A stretch of 64,000 nt of DNA from Siphonodentalium dalli (lineage: Eukaryota; Mollusca; Scaphopoda; Gadilida; Siphonodentaliidae), in assembly GCA_032622095.1 (NCBI GenBank), contig CP136063.1:275275426-275339425 (forward strand). The letters run 5' to 3'. Position 1 is the first letter of the stretch; each line of letters starts with the position of its first letter. The translations under genes were made by a program, and so were the position numbers. Below are positions 1 to 11,579 of the stretch, piece by piece. The notes under the pieces are model-generated. The model was not told the origin of the DNA. It worked only from the letters and a program-made list of their open reading frames with translations, and ran no database searches.

Positions 1-129
1 GTTACCTGGTCTGACACCCACTTACCTGATTGGTTACACATAAAAACAGTCAATAGAATGATCAAGAAGAAGGAAAGTCAAAAGTTTTAGTCTCAGGGAT
101 TGTATTGTGTATATGAAATTATTTTCTTT

Positions 130-527
130 TTAACCCTTTACCCAACAGAATGGCCCTGTGCTAATGCATTCTCTTATATATGCGAGTCGACCATAGGTCG
201 CCTCGCATATATAAGAGAATGCATTGGCTTAACACATTAAAAATTATAAAATTGTTAAAGAATGTAAGAAAAAATGGTAAAAAGTGTTAAATTTTTTTTT
301 TTTAGGCCAATGCATTCTCTTATATATGCGAGGCGACCTATGGTCGACTCGCATATATAAGAGAATGCATTGGCACAGGGCATAACTGTAACCATCACAA
401 TGTGGTCAAGGAGCCGGTTCCAATGATATCCATATTTGTATGGTTCTATTGAGACAGACCGAAGATATTTTAGGCTGTTGAAGCTTTATTTGGCCGGTTT
501 TGGCCGGTTTGTTGGGTAAAGGGTTAA
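130..527 (+). mobile_element. Family A MITE, copy A1 (piggyBac-like, full length)
   Basis: A complete 398-bp non-autonomous element. TTAA is present at both edges (130-133 and 524-527). Inverted ends read CCCTTTACCCAACAGAA on the left and TTGTTGGGTAAAGGG on the right. Two 69-bp palindromes (160-228 and 306-374) face each other around an AT-rich spacer containing ATTGTTAAAGAATGTAAG. The right part holds CATAACTGTAACCATC, then GGCCGGTTTT repeats. TTAA target sites with CCC-starting ends are typical of the piggyBac superfamily; assignment is inferred from ends only, since no transposase is encoded. This copy defines family A. Confidence 0.85.
160..228. repeat. 69-bp palindromic module (reference copy)
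   Basis: Typical full copies begin GCCAATGCATTCTC and end GAGAATGCATTGGC; this one begins GCTAATGC. Each arm is 33 nt with one internal mismatch, and the loop is ATA. The arms include TATATATGCGAG and GTCGACC. The single mismatch gives every copy an orientation: the GAGTCGACC side faces the outside of the parent element. Copies recur 23 times in this window in three element families, far less diverged than the DNA around them. Coordinates are given under each parent element. Confidence 0.9.
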
Positions 528-551
528 ACAGTTCTCCAATAAATGTGAGCT

Positions 552-870
552 GCAGGGTGTGCCGATGGATTCAAATATGAAATACAAGATGGCTGCTGGC
601 AGCCATGTTATTTAACTAATTTCGGACAAATTGGACAGCCCCCATCGAGAGGTTACCCCGAAGAACCATATGAAGTTTGGTGAAAATCGAATGAGGGCTG
701 TGGCATGTATAGGGTGTGCCAAAGGATTTAGTAATGCAAAGATGGCCACTGGTGGCCACGTTTTAGAATGAAATTCTGAAGAAATTGATGTCTCCCATCT
801 CATGGTCACCCAGAGATCCATACGAAGTTTGGTGACAGTAGGATGAAGGGTGGTCAAGTATTCTTTACAA
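552..870. repeat. Interspersed repeat K, copy K1
   Basis: The segment has two internal sub-repeats, each with AAGATGGC, a statement-like block GGTTACC or GGTCACCC, then AAGTTTGGTGA and GGGTGTGCC. The same order of blocks occurs at 11.58-12.13 kb. The short minus-strand reading frame here is part of the repeat. Repeats with this AAGATGG start and a GACGGACG-type end are, from memory, common in molluscan genomes; the class is not established. Confidence 0.55.
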
Positions 871-1310
871 AGGCAGAAACTGGAATCCCGAAATCAAAAG
901 TTGTTATCATCACAAAGATGAATACTTGTTGTGTAATAACGAGCAAGGTATATTTAAAAAAAATATATGACATTTAAAATATCTTTAATAGAAGTTCAGA
1001 CCCAACCGCTCACGGACCTTGTATCTTGGATTTTTTTTTTCGCGATCCCCCCCCCCCCACCTCCTACATCCCTTGGACAAATCGCATACAAGTCGTATGT
1101 AGTTGATCTCCTAGATCATTAATATATTACTTATATACGTGTACTTTTAATGAGTGTTCAAAGAACAAAACCCATTCAGTGTACCGCGCGGTGATTGAAC
1201 GCACAAATAAACAGAAATAATTTGTCGAACTGAGAAATAACAATAGAACAGCTAGACTATAATCAGAGAAAATAAATTCTCGGCAGCAAAATGTACGGAA
1301 TCAAGAGGGT
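871..1310. other. No gene seen; poly-T and poly-C tracts
   Basis: Single-copy-looking AT-rich DNA. It contains a T10 run followed by a CGCGAT and a C13 run at about 1029-1060. No coding signal or repeat match was seen. Confidence 0.5.
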
Positions 1311-1425
1311 TAAGGTGCGTTCACACGCTGTCGATATTGCAGGCAATTCGTCGGAGGGGACGTTATTGTGCTAGGATATGAACGACGAACTACAATCGGG
1401 CAATTACTCGTGCCATTTCATCACT
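1311..1425 (+). repeat. Interspersed repeat L, copy L1
   Basis: Shares GGTGCGTTCACAC, GGAG-GGGAC, GTGCTAGGA and GACGAACTAC, in that order, with 28.87-28.99 kb. The GCGTTCACACGCTG start also resembles DNA near 38.82-38.87 kb (reverse) and 60.96 kb. Old, short and non-coding. Confidence 0.45.
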
Positions 1426-2704
1426 CTATATCATAAAACAATCAAATGTTCTGTAACTACAAATGTTATCCCTCAAAAATGTGCAATAGATCGCCATCTA
1501 TGATAAATTTAGTGAAACTTTTCCACGCAATTTTACCAGCTGCATGTGTGAACATAGCCTGAAGCGCCTATATGCTAGTGCGTGCCACTTCCGAAATCAC
1601 GCTGACAAGATGAGCCTTATAAGGACCCATCTTAACAAACTATGCATTAAGATTTTCTCCCCAATATGGGATTATAATTATTCACACCAATTTGCCAGAA
1701 AATAAGGGAACTCTTTACTCTGTGTAGTTTTTAAATGCAATTATTTTCATCTTTTTATCGGAAATAGAGGAATCCTAAGTAGTAATTTTTGTAGCAGAAT
1801 GTCTCCTGTGCTCGTTAGATTGCTTTCCAGTTCAGTGTGTAAGCGAGTGTCATTAGAACAAATTAGGGACTATCACTTTGCATGTTAATTTCACTATAGT
1901 CATCGGTCGCACCTTTCATAAAGAACATTGTCTAGTTATCCCTAGCCTCGGGTGCAACATAGATTTTAGGATGAAGACCCCCTGTGAACTTGTTTTTGTG
2001 GTCAAAATATGAATTTATGGAAGACGGTTGTTTCGGCACGGGCAGCTTCCTGCATATCGTCGCGAATTTGTGAAAAATATCAATTATGAGAAAAATAATG
2101 AGAAACATTGGAGTTATATCTTCATGAATGAGACCGCCGTGCTCGTTATATGTCCGTGGCGTATTAGCTTTCCTCAATGAAAGGATTTGCCTCCGAGTGT
2201 TTTTGGAAAGAAACTAATCCATCTTTACTACCACAACTTGATATAACAATGCCCTCGGGAAAATACTATATGAACGTATATTAGCCTCACATGGTTACTA
2301 GCACGTTATAACGCATATTCCATTGTTGAACTATGAGACCACACGGAGTAATTCAGAATGATGTGTTGACATATAGTCTAAAATGGTCCTGCTAAGAAGA
2401 TTTGTTCCAGATTATATCCCGATTGCGAACATTCCAGAAGATGAGTATAGAATGCGAGACATGTAAGATATATAACTGTGGTTATAATAGTTTAAGGTCA
2501 TGAGAAAACATAATGTTTATTTTCATTTATAACGATTTCACTAAGAGTGACCCATTTTTTTCTTCTTTATTTTTTTGGAAAGTAGTCGGACTTATCGAAA
2601 TCAGATCTCAAGTTTCAGTCAGCTATAATAGAGGCTAAGTGGGTTTTGGTTTTTTTTTTTTTATTGAGAAAGAAGAATAACAACAGAGGAAGAGACAAAA
2701 TACA

Positions 2705-3117
2705 TTCACGCATTCATGCTCTCATTCTTACATTCATGCTCTCAGTCTTACATTCATACTCTCGGTCTTACATTCATACTCTCAGTCTTACATTCATACT
2801 CTCAGTCTTACATTCATACTCTCAGTCTTACATTCATACTCTCAGTCTTACATTCATACTCTCAGTCTTACATTCATACTCTCAGTCTTACATTCATACT
2901 CTCAGTCTTACATTCATACTCTCAGTCTCACTCATTCATACTCTCAGTCTTACATTCATACTTTCAGTCTTACATTCATACTCTCAGTCTCACTCATTCA
3001 TACTCTCAGTCTTACATTCATACTCTCAGTCTTACATTCATACTCTCAGTCTTACATTCATACTCTCAGTTTTACATTCATACTTTCAGTCTTACATTCA
3101 TACTCTCAGTCTTAGAG
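2705..3117. repeat. 20-bp minisatellite, about 20 units
   Basis: Tandem copies of CATTCATACTCTCAGTCTTA. Two units carry an alternative CACTCATTC junction (near 2929 and 2990). Open reading frames through the array are repeat artefacts. Confidence 0.95.
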
Positions 3118-3164
3118 GCTAGGTTTTAATTGATATAGATCGACATCGCGTCGCGGTTCTAACG

Positions 3165-3275
3165 GAAATACACATGCAACCTATATATCTATATGCAAAG
3201 ATGCAATAAGACTATATAGGTGGTATACATGCAACATATAATGCAAAGATGCAAGATGATAGAGGTGGTATATAT
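3165..3275. repeat. Imperfect tandem duplication (about 50 bp, two copies)
   Basis: ACATGCAAC, then ATGCAAAGATGCAA, then AGGTGGTATA occurs twice in direct order. Confidence 0.6.
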
Positions 3276-4764
3276 ACAACACATTGAACACAATTTACTC
3301 TTTGGATAAAATCGCGATGACGATTTTGAGGTCACGCCTGCTGGATTTGTCCATGTAACACTCATATATGGTCATTTCGTTCATTTTTATTATACATAAC
3401 TTCGTGACACGAATATAGTCATCCAATTGATGCAACCATTTCTTAAATAAATAATTGTACATACACACGAATGGAATATTCTCATGACTTATACTAGGTA
3501 ATAAATATTTCAAACAGTGCTCACCAAAATGACCCAAATATACTGTATCTCCCTAAAATATGCATGTATCACGTCTTATACAGATACGTTAAGGCAGCGA
3601 GAGAAAATGTGATTATGAACTGCTTAATTTTTTGTGACTGAGTTTGAATATTCTGTCCACTGATATATATAACTCATGTTTTCATAATTTAAAGTTGTTA
3701 ATACTATATATATGGCACTTTAAGAGTTAAACCTAACCTCAGATTGATCGTAATTTTCCTGGTCACTCATTATCCCTGACTCATCATCCGATTTAACACA
3801 TCCAAGTTAGAACAGATGAGACATACGTCCGAACAGGCACATACATATCACAAGAACACACACGAAAACATAGCAACTGAACTCATGGCGAATCGAAAAT
3901 GAACGGATTCCCGGGCCAACAAAACGGATGGCATGTCATTTCAGTCATTTGATGCGACCCGGTACTTGACAGTTGTAGGGGCTTGTGTTGCGAAAGATGA
4001 CTGATTGCGCGTACCCAGGTAACCTACCACATAAAACTACCTTCATGCACATGCCGAAATGAATACGGCTAGATATATATGTATACAGCGAGACGAGTGA
4101 ACCCGTATGACTAAAATTTCATTTCCATTAATATTCTCAAAACACAGAGCAGAGATGACGTTTAATGTATGTTTATATGCATGTCCATTATATGGCGATT
4201 TGAATTTCAAGAAAGTTTGAGGGACCCAATCTAATATTTGACAAGGATGTAGAACACTATGATGTATGATTCAGAATTGCTTTCGCGTCAATATGTAATT
4301 TGGCCAACCCGTCATGCATGGTCGGAGGACTTTCATCCAAGCTAGAACTATACTATAAATAAGTTATGTATTATGTGAATCAGTTAATGTGTTTCTCTAG
4401 CCACGCATATTCTTTATAGTTGGATATAGATATACACGTATTTACATAGTTCACGGATTCCACACTCAGTCCTGATCGGCGATTGGTCAATTCCCGTCTG
4501 GGTTAATGGTATCATACCCCAATGAAACACATACCAATAAAACGAACAGGTGAACAAAAACATAGACATTGGTTGTGAGTGCACGGAATAAGGTGGCTAT
4601 ATTTTAGAAATTAATAATTTGATTATGTGAACAATCATTTCTTCCAACTGTCTATGTTGTTAACATGCACATAGTTTTATTTGTTTATAGACCAGAATAA
4701 TCAGTAAATAATATGTCCACGAAGATATCATCCGGAAAACAAAATAACGGCAAATTATATGTAG

Positions 4765-4915
4765 GGCAGCCCTCACCCGTTTACGAACTTGACTTGTGCC
4801 CTTAACCATCTGGGACGGACGCACGGACGAGTGGACGGACGCACACCGGTGAGTTCAATTGCCCCTCCATTTTTGTTCGGGGTACAGGCGCGCTAAATTT
4901 CATACAGACCCGATA
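4765..4915 (+). repeat. GGACGGACG-type repeat fragment
   Basis: Contains GGGACGGACGCACGGACG and GTGGACGGACGCAC followed by ACAGGCGCG. This resembles the 3' end of the K2 copy near 12.02 kb. A degenerate fragment. Confidence 0.4.
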
Positions 4916-5086
4916 GTGTTATATTTATATTAGATAAATACTGTGCATGTAGTGTACATATAGTGTACATATGGCATTTACAACTATAATTATATACAAA
5001 TCTAAAACATTGTCTCTATTTATGTAACAAACAATATAGAAGAAGCAATAATTTGATTTAAATGTTACACTGTTGAGCGCAAGATG

Positions 5087-5114
5087 TCGCAATATTTCGC
5101 GCGAAATATTGCGA
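5087..5114. repeat. Perfect 28-bp palindrome
   Basis: The arm TCGCAATATTTCGC is followed directly by its exact complement, with no loop. It lies in otherwise unremarkable DNA. Confidence 0.8.
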
Positions 5115-5369
5115 TATCAAGCCCAGTGTTGATATTAACCCTTGTTAACGAATGTAACAAACAGGCCCCCGCGACAAGATCGCAGTTGACCTGTTTAAAA
5201 ATTATATATCCACTAAACCCCCTCAGCCCCGGCCGAATTACTTTCTAGTTGGGAACCGGAACCCGATTATTGCTTAATGCAAATTTAGATGTGGTTGTAG
5301 CGACCTATTGTGGGATAAACATAGTAACTATATATCAGACCACTATACCGTCGTGAATGTGGAAATACC

Positions 5370-5610
5370 ATTGAAGATGATGATGATGATGATGATTGTT
5401 TATTTGTATAATATTTCCAAGCTTATATGACAAAGGTGATAATAAACAAACAAAATTTATATTATACAGGAACGACATGGCCCAGATGGGCCGTCTTCCT
5501 GTCGCCCCTACGTATACAAACATGAAGTGGCAACTAATGAAGTAAATTGATAATGAAAAGGATAGAATGTAGTTCATGATAGACAAATAAAGTATCCAAA
5601 CCACTTAGTG
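5370..5610 (-). mobile_element. LINE-like 3' end fragment
   Basis: Read on the minus strand, the segment has a GC-rich hairpin (GGCCCATCTGGGCC), then AT-rich DNA, an AATAAA signal, and an (ATC)n tail at about 5378-5396. A short 3' hairpin plus a simple-repeat tail is characteristic of CR1/L2-like non-LTR elements. No coding part remains, so the class is inferred. Confidence 0.45.
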
Positions 5611-6070
5611 GATGCATCTACATGTATATGTGTTAATACATATGTATTGGTTGTATTCAGGGGCTTATAATAAATCTGTCACTAATGATGGGGGTATGAC
5701 CGGGGCTGTTTTGATTCTTAATTGGTTAAGAAAATAATGGCTTCCGATTATCAAATGCATTGAATGATCGTTGTTGTTGAAGCAGGTATCATGCAGTTTC
5801 AGGTTATCGAGGAATTCATATATCGATATGTAGGAAGCAGTTTATCGTTTCGTCCCGCCAAAATGTTAATATGCCTACCACTATCTCTTTGAGTGTCCCC
5901 TCTATTCCAACCATCGTACCGAGTTGTTCAATCGCCTCGCGCGACACGACCCTGTGACGTTGGAGAATTTTGTAATGGGAAATCCCAGCCTGAGTCTATA
6001 GCCGCAAACGAACAAATTGTTATTGCCGTCCAGAGATACATTTCCAAATCAAAACGCTTCACTTGTACTT

Positions 6071-6468
6071 AGTCATAACAAAACGGCCAAAACCGGCCAA
6101 AACCGGCCAAATAGAGCTTCAACAGCCTAAAATATATTCGGTCTGTCTCAATAGAACCATACAAATATGGATATAATTGGAACCGGCTCCTTGACCACAT
6201 TGTGATAGTTACAGTTATGCCCTGTGCCAATGCATTCTCTTATATATGCGAGTCGACCATAGGTCGCCTCGCATATATAAGAGAATGCATTGGCCTAAAA
6301 AAAATCTTTTTTTTAACACTTTTTACCATTTTTTCTTACATTCTTTAACAATTTTATAATTTTTAATGTGTTAAGCCAATGCATTCTCTTATATATGCGA
6401 GGCGACCTATGGTCGACTCGCATATATAAGAGAATGCATTGGCACAGGGCCGTTCTGTTGGGTAAAGT
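6071..6468 (-). mobile_element. Family A MITE, copy A2
   Basis: Inverted relative to A1. Palindromes at 6226-6294 and 6375-6443 are intact. The left edge has lost the TTAA and CCCTTTACCC, starting at ATAACAAAACGGCC with three CGGCCAAAAC repeats; the right end reads GTTCTGTTGGGTAAAG without TTAA. The eroded ends around unchanged palindromes are notable. Confidence 0.8.
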
Positions 6469-6599
6469 TCAACAACCACATGCATGTGTGGTAGTTGCGT
6501 GGAGTCAGCTTATCCTTCCTTTGCCCTATCAGCTCCTCATCCAGCTCTCCTATATTTACCCTCATTGAAGTTATAATGTTGTATTGTATTGCCGCATCA

Positions 6600-6665
6600 T
6601 TTCATTACTTATTGTCAAATTGTGAGGAGCGGGGCATATCAAAGTGGTTAGCACTCGTACCACAA
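6600..6665 (+). other. Possible tRNA-like A-box fragment
   Basis: GGGGCATATC then AAAGTGGTTAGCACTCG resembles the 5' half of a tRNA with a pol III A box. No B box follows at the expected distance. Could be a SINE head or chance. Confidence 0.2.
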
Positions 6666-6762
6666 TCCCTGTCTGTCATATACTTTTGCATGTACTGGTT
6701 ATAAAAAAAATATGTTTAACTAAAAAAAAAACCCTTAATTTCTTTGCTAAATATTAGCAAGA

Positions 6763-7401
6763 AGTTCCCATAAAAACACTTTCAGATAATAAGTTATTAT
6801 CTGAACATTTCACTCAAATTAACCCTTTACCCAACAAAACGGCCAAAACCGGCCAAATATAAAGCTTCAACAGCCTAAAATATCTTCGGTCTGTCTCAAT
6901 AGAACCATACAAATATGGATATCATTGGAACCGGCTCATTGACCACATTGTGATGGTTACAGTTATGCCCTGTGCCAATGCATTCTCTTATATATGCAAG
7001 TCGACCATAGGTCGCCTCGCATATATAAGAGAATGCATTGGCCTTAAAAAGATCTTTTTTTAACACTTTTTACCATTTTTTCTTACATTCTTTAACAATT
7101 TTATAATTTGTAATGTGTTAAGCCAATGCATTCTCTTAGATATGCGAGGCGACCTATGGTCGACTCGCATATATAAGAGAATGCATTGGCACAGGGCCGT
7201 TCTGTTGGGTAAAGGGTAAAATATACCTGTAGCAAATTCTATATGTATATATAAGCGTGCAAAAAATAGGAATCCTTTTGCATTTGGCATTTGTATTATT
7301 TGTCGTCAGATTATATTTCCATAACATCCCAGATGAATAATAGACCATTCCAATGTATACTCTTATACGCCAATGTCAGACTCATTTCAACAAAGGGTTA
7401 A
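6763..7401 (-). mobile_element. Family B MITE, copy B1, split by A3
   Basis: The left part (to 6822) has TTCAGATAATAAG-TTATTATCTGAACATTTC, the stem-loop typical of family B. The right part (from about 7258) has AGGAATCCTTTTGCA, GTATTATTTGTCGTC and GAATAATAGACCATTCC, then AAAGGGTTAA at 7392-7401. A3 lies between, at a TTAA. Confidence 0.6.
6819..7219 (-). mobile_element. Family A MITE, copy A3, nested in B1
   Basis: TTAACCCTTTACCC at the left; GTTGGGTAAAGGGTAAA at the right, where TTAA has become TAAA. Palindromes at 6974-7042 (one base changed) and 7122-7190. The right flank ATATACCTGTAGCAAATTC also follows A5. Confidence 0.8.
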
Positions 7402-7669
7402 CCCTTTACCCAACAGAACGGCCCTGTGCCAATGCATTCTCTTTTTAGGCCAATGCATTCTCTTATATATGCGAGGCGACCTATGGTCGACTCGCATATA
7501 TAAGAGAATGCATTGGCACAGGGCATAACTGTAACTATCACAATGTGGTCAAGGAGCCGGTTCCAATGATATCCATATTTGTATGGTTCTATTGAGACAG
7601 ACCGAAGATATTTTAGGCTGTTGAAGCTTTATTTGGCCGGTTGTGACCGTTTTGCGGGTAAAGGGTTAA
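7398..7669 (+). mobile_element. Family A MITE, copy A4, internally deleted
   Basis: TTAA at 7398-7401 and 7666-7669. Ends CCCTTTACCCAACAGAAC and TTTGCGGGTAAAGGG. The left palindrome is reduced to its outer half-arm and the spacer is gone; the right palindrome (7449-7517) is intact. Its left TTAA is also the right TTAA of B1, so two elements share one target site. Confidence 0.8.
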
Positions 7670-7954
7670 TAATAATAACATCGCTATATATCGACCATCT
7701 GATGTTTCAGTTGATGTAGCCGTTATGAGCAGTCATCTGCTCGTCGTCTGTTGGTCATAAATCTCCACCGTCGCCATTTATAGCCTGAGTTATCCATCAC
7801 GAGTTTAATGCACCTGCTTGGTTCGCGATCGTGGTTTTGGCCCAGTAACCCTAATTGCCCGAATGGGCATCGATCCGGGAGAATATGATTGGATCGCTTT
7901 ACGGTGACCTTTGGTTTGGTTATATCCTCACTCACGTCTATTATAACGACATGT

Positions 7955-8157
7955 ATCTAGAGCTTTGCTACAAAATATGTTGGGGCATATGTATGGTTTT
8001 TTACGATGATAATACATACACGTGCAGAAGAGTTCCTATGTATTGATGGGTGGCAAGTGTTGAGATAATAAGTTCAACAAACGTTTGTTGAACTTATTAT
8101 CCAAACAGTTCCTATTGGAACTACTCATCAATGAGTATTTAGTATAAAAAGAGTTAA
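7955..8157 (+). mobile_element. Family B MITE, copy B2, right part
   Basis: GATAATACATACACGTGCAG, then AGATAATAAGTTCAACAAAC with its complement GTTTGTTGAACTTATTATC, then CTACTCATCAATGAGTATTT and a terminal GTATAAAAAGAGTTAA. The left half is missing or unrecognisable. Its right TTAA (8154-8157) is the left TTAA of A5. Confidence 0.65.
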
Positions 8158-8384
8158 CCCTTTACCCAACAAAACGGCCAAAAACGCCCAAATAAAGCTT
8201 CAACAGTCTAAAATATCTTCGGTCTGTCTCAATAACACCATACAAATATGGATATCATTGGAACCAATTTTTTAATATGTGTTAAGCCAATACATTCTCT
8301 TATATATGCGAGGCGACCTATGGTCGACTCGCATATATAAGAGAATGCATTGGCACAGGGCCGTTCTGTTGGGTAAAGGGTTAA
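8154..8384 (-). mobile_element. Family A MITE, copy A5, internally deleted
   Basis: TTAA at both edges. One palindrome (8286-8354) remains; the other palindrome and most of the spacer are deleted at about 8266-8275. The right flank ATATACCTATAGCAACTTC matches that of A3. Confidence 0.8.
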
Positions 8385-8424
8385 ATATACCTATAGCAAC
8401 TTCTATATGTATATATAAGCGTGC

Positions 8425-8705
8425 AAATATATGCGACCTAAGTGTTCACATAGGTTCATATTTGACTTATTTGATTCTGAAATAGCCCATAAGTCGTGAG
8501 TTGGTTTATTTGTGTTATTTTCCAGCCTGTTATCGTGAAAACATGCACAATAAGGGCTTAGTTATAATGAAATAGTCCCATATAGGGCTGTTTTAATAAC
8601 CAGCGTTTAGGCCCATATAGAGCGTATTTGAGTATCTCAAATAATGCCAATATGAGTTTATTTCGCACGATTATAAAATAAGCCCGTATTGTGCTTATTT
8701 ACATG
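8425..8705. repeat. Interspersed repeat H, copy H1
   Basis: Contains TTCACATAGGTTCATATTTG, TTTGATTCTGAAATAGCCCA and several AATA(A)GCCC-TATxGxGCTTATTT blocks. Related blocks appear at 26.26-26.54 and, inverted, 34.39-34.62 kb. Confidence 0.4.
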
Positions 8706-9400
8706 AGAACAGGCTAGTTAATGGGTTAACTTTGCCCGTAATTCGCTAAATCTTGAATCCGAGCACGCATCTACGCCTGACTCGAATCTACACATTTAAT
8801 CAATAATTGTGAATTGTTTCTACTTTAAATGCATCTGTTAATAAGTGGGTCTTCTAGAGATGGAGTCTATGTCAGTCGCAGATGTTCGACACCAACACCG
8901 AATGACAGAATTGCTCGAGGCAGTGCCGTAGATTAATGTAAACCCACCGATAGATGCTTGTCTTGGATTGTTCGCATATTGAGAGATAAGACAAGATGAA
9001 CGCAAACTGAGCTCAATGCTTAAAATTCCCGTGGCACAACGCCCGTTTACAAGAGAATTACATCCTACTCCAGTTGCGGCAGAGCATGTAGATGGATGCA
9101 TGCAGGGACCTCAGTGCCCTTACCATCAGCTGCGCATGTACAAATACATTATTTACATATGGAACAGTACCATTCCAGAGGCTGCGTCCACTATCTTTCG
9201 GGGCGTCCGCCACCGCTGCCAGACTCTACGTTGCATCGCGACAGGAAGTGGACTATACGACATGTGTTGTAGTATTACAGTATGTAGCATTTAGGGTATC
9301 AGTAGCATATCAATAATAAATTTCCGATTCATGCAAGTTTATTCTTCACCAACTTTAAAGGAAAACAATATGTGCATGATATTAGAATGAGACAAGATTG
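8705..9400. other. No gene or repeat recognised
   Basis: Less AT-rich than its surroundings between about 8830 and 9290. Short overlapping reading frames exist on both strands but show no family signature. Confidence 0.4.
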
Positions 9401-9401
9401 T

Positions 9402-9500
9402 TTAACCTTTTCTATGCTATAATGAACTATCCCACTCAGTTGTAAACGTATTCATTGAAATGGTTTATTGTTCATGGAGGGGGTTTCATGTGTGAAATGC
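9402..9500 (+). mobile_element. Family B MITE, copy B3, left end only
   Basis: TTAACCTTTTCTATGCTATA then ACTATCCCACTCAGTTGTAA and TGAAATGGTTTATTGTTCAT match the left 90 bp of family B. No right end follows. Confidence 0.55.
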
Positions 9501-11575
9501 AAGATTCATTCGTCTGGTCAATGGTTTTGGGCGACAGTGATAATCGACGTGAATTCAACTATAGATATAGACACTCATATTTCGTTAGGACAATCCCCGA
9601 CTGGAACAATCGTGCCAGTGTATTTTTTCGATGTACTCCGATATATTGGCAGTTATAAGATACCGGCTGCAACGGATCTCTACAAACATCAACCTTCTCC
9701 CAACGCTGGCATGATGTACAAAGTCAGATATTCAGATATCAGACAATGCGGGTTGTGCACGGTTCGCAATGGCTCCTCTATCACTGACAACCACTTAACA
9801 GCCATTTCCCTCGGCGCTTTGTTCGCCAGCGGGACAAGGGACAGAACTCTATTATTTTGTTTACTATATCGGAGAACTGAGCTAATGGTGATAAACTGTT
9901 CATTGTCTTTTCCGTGTCTCATTTCGGCCATCGTGCGGAATGTTTGAATTATGATTCGGACACAGAACACCGGTGTCGAAACATCAATAGGCTGGCAATA
10001 TCCTTTGTCCAAGCATATAAATTATTTTCGACTCCGCTAATGCCTTCCTCTTTGTTGTTACGTGCCTGTGTAACTGAAACATTCAAGTTATGGCATAAGC
10101 CTTTGAAACAATGCATTGTGGTGACCCACATATATAGAGAGTCCACTTTCATTGCAGCATGTGTTGGATTCGTTTCAACGTCGACGGTGAAGTAAACAAA
10201 ATTATAGTTTATGAGGAAATACCATTTTACACGGCTATCTAATATCCATGATCAGTAAGTGACGCGGGTCTTGATTGGCTTCTCTTTCAAGCTCTCGGCC
10301 TGACACGTGACTACGTTTCAAATGTTGCATACAATAATTATTCCGTGGGAACTGGCTCCATTATACACCTTGCTAAAGGGATTACCTGCCAACCACGTCC
10401 TTTGATAATTCATTAAACAGCTTTGCAGTTCCGTGTTAAGTACACCCAGGGGAGCATTGGACAAGTAGTTCAACCTAATATTCGCTGTCGCAAAAAGGAT
10501 TTTATCCCCAGTGTATTGTCTGTTAGAACTTCAATTGCTACGAATGGGTTTTCTACGGTGACAAGGTATTAACGTATTTTAGTGAGAATTCTTGATGAAA
10601 TTGAACCTTGATGACTTTCGTGATAATGCCTGTGACATGCCCGCACAGGTTACACGGATCATTTTCGCGCGCCGAATATATTGCTCTCTAGAATAGATGC
10701 ATGAGAATTATGGGAAACATAACCAACCTGGTGGGTGCATGTTTATTGATATAAGTACATGGTAGTATATGTTCAAATCGTTAGTATTACATAATAGATA
10801 TGTGATCAACATGGGCGTGATAAGTAAGGGTGTGTGTGATAAGTAAGGGTGTTTATGGTAATTGTGTATCTACATATAGGTATATACGTAACTTTCAAAG
10901 ATTCCCATAAATATATATTGCCGTTAGGTATTTCTGTATCAGGATGGCTTAAAATATATGAAGTAAATACGACCATCGGAATTAATTGCAATGCGTAATT
11001 AACTAAATCCCTAGTAAGTCAAACAATATTGGTAGAATTTGTAATTTACCAAAAGTACACACACAGCCCACACTTTTTAGTGTGTTTCAGAAAAGTAACA
11101 TTGAATAAAATTAACAAAAATGGATTTAAAAAAAAAAGAGCTTTATTCCTTCTTCCATATAACATATGTCCCAACTGTCCCATTTCCATTGAAAAACAAA
11201 GGCGAAAGCCCGACTCCATCCACGCACCACTTATACGTCATTTCTTTGAGCCGGGTCAGCCTCAGATTACTATTTTAGTATGTTCAGTTTAGATCGGATA
11301 TAATGATATATTCTATACCCGGTGCTGTATTCTCCATCGCGTCACAAGTAGCGGTATATTACTACCACATAACAACATATATATTATGTATATCAATAAT
11401 AAATTTGTTGAAATCAAACAAGAGTTGTATTCAAGCCAATTCCTGTTGTGCGACCTCTTGTTTAGACTGATATAGCTACATGTATAAACCGACAGTCGGT
11501 ATATCTTTTATGCCGATTGGCCTATACAGCATCCAGTGGAGGCAGTAGCAGGGACGCCATTTATAGGCAGTTGCC
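9500..11575. other. Unique-looking DNA, no defensible gene
   Basis: The longest frames are 9468-9947 (+, 159 codons) and 9689-10012 (-, 107 codons), overlapping each other. Neither shows a domain, signal peptide or repeat pattern I recognise, and the plus frame begins inside a family B remnant. From 10.2 to 11.5 kb I see no structure. Confidence 0.35.
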
Positions 11576-11579
11576 ATTT

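Noticed and set aside
2646-3129. Two overlapping 137-158 codon frames rich in HSYSQS-type repeats
   Set aside because: They translate a 20-bp minisatellite; the repetition is at DNA level and unrelated frames are equally open.
9468-9947. 159-codon plus-strand frame as a possible gene
   Set aside because: It begins inside a family B MITE remnant, overlaps an opposite frame and shows no motif.
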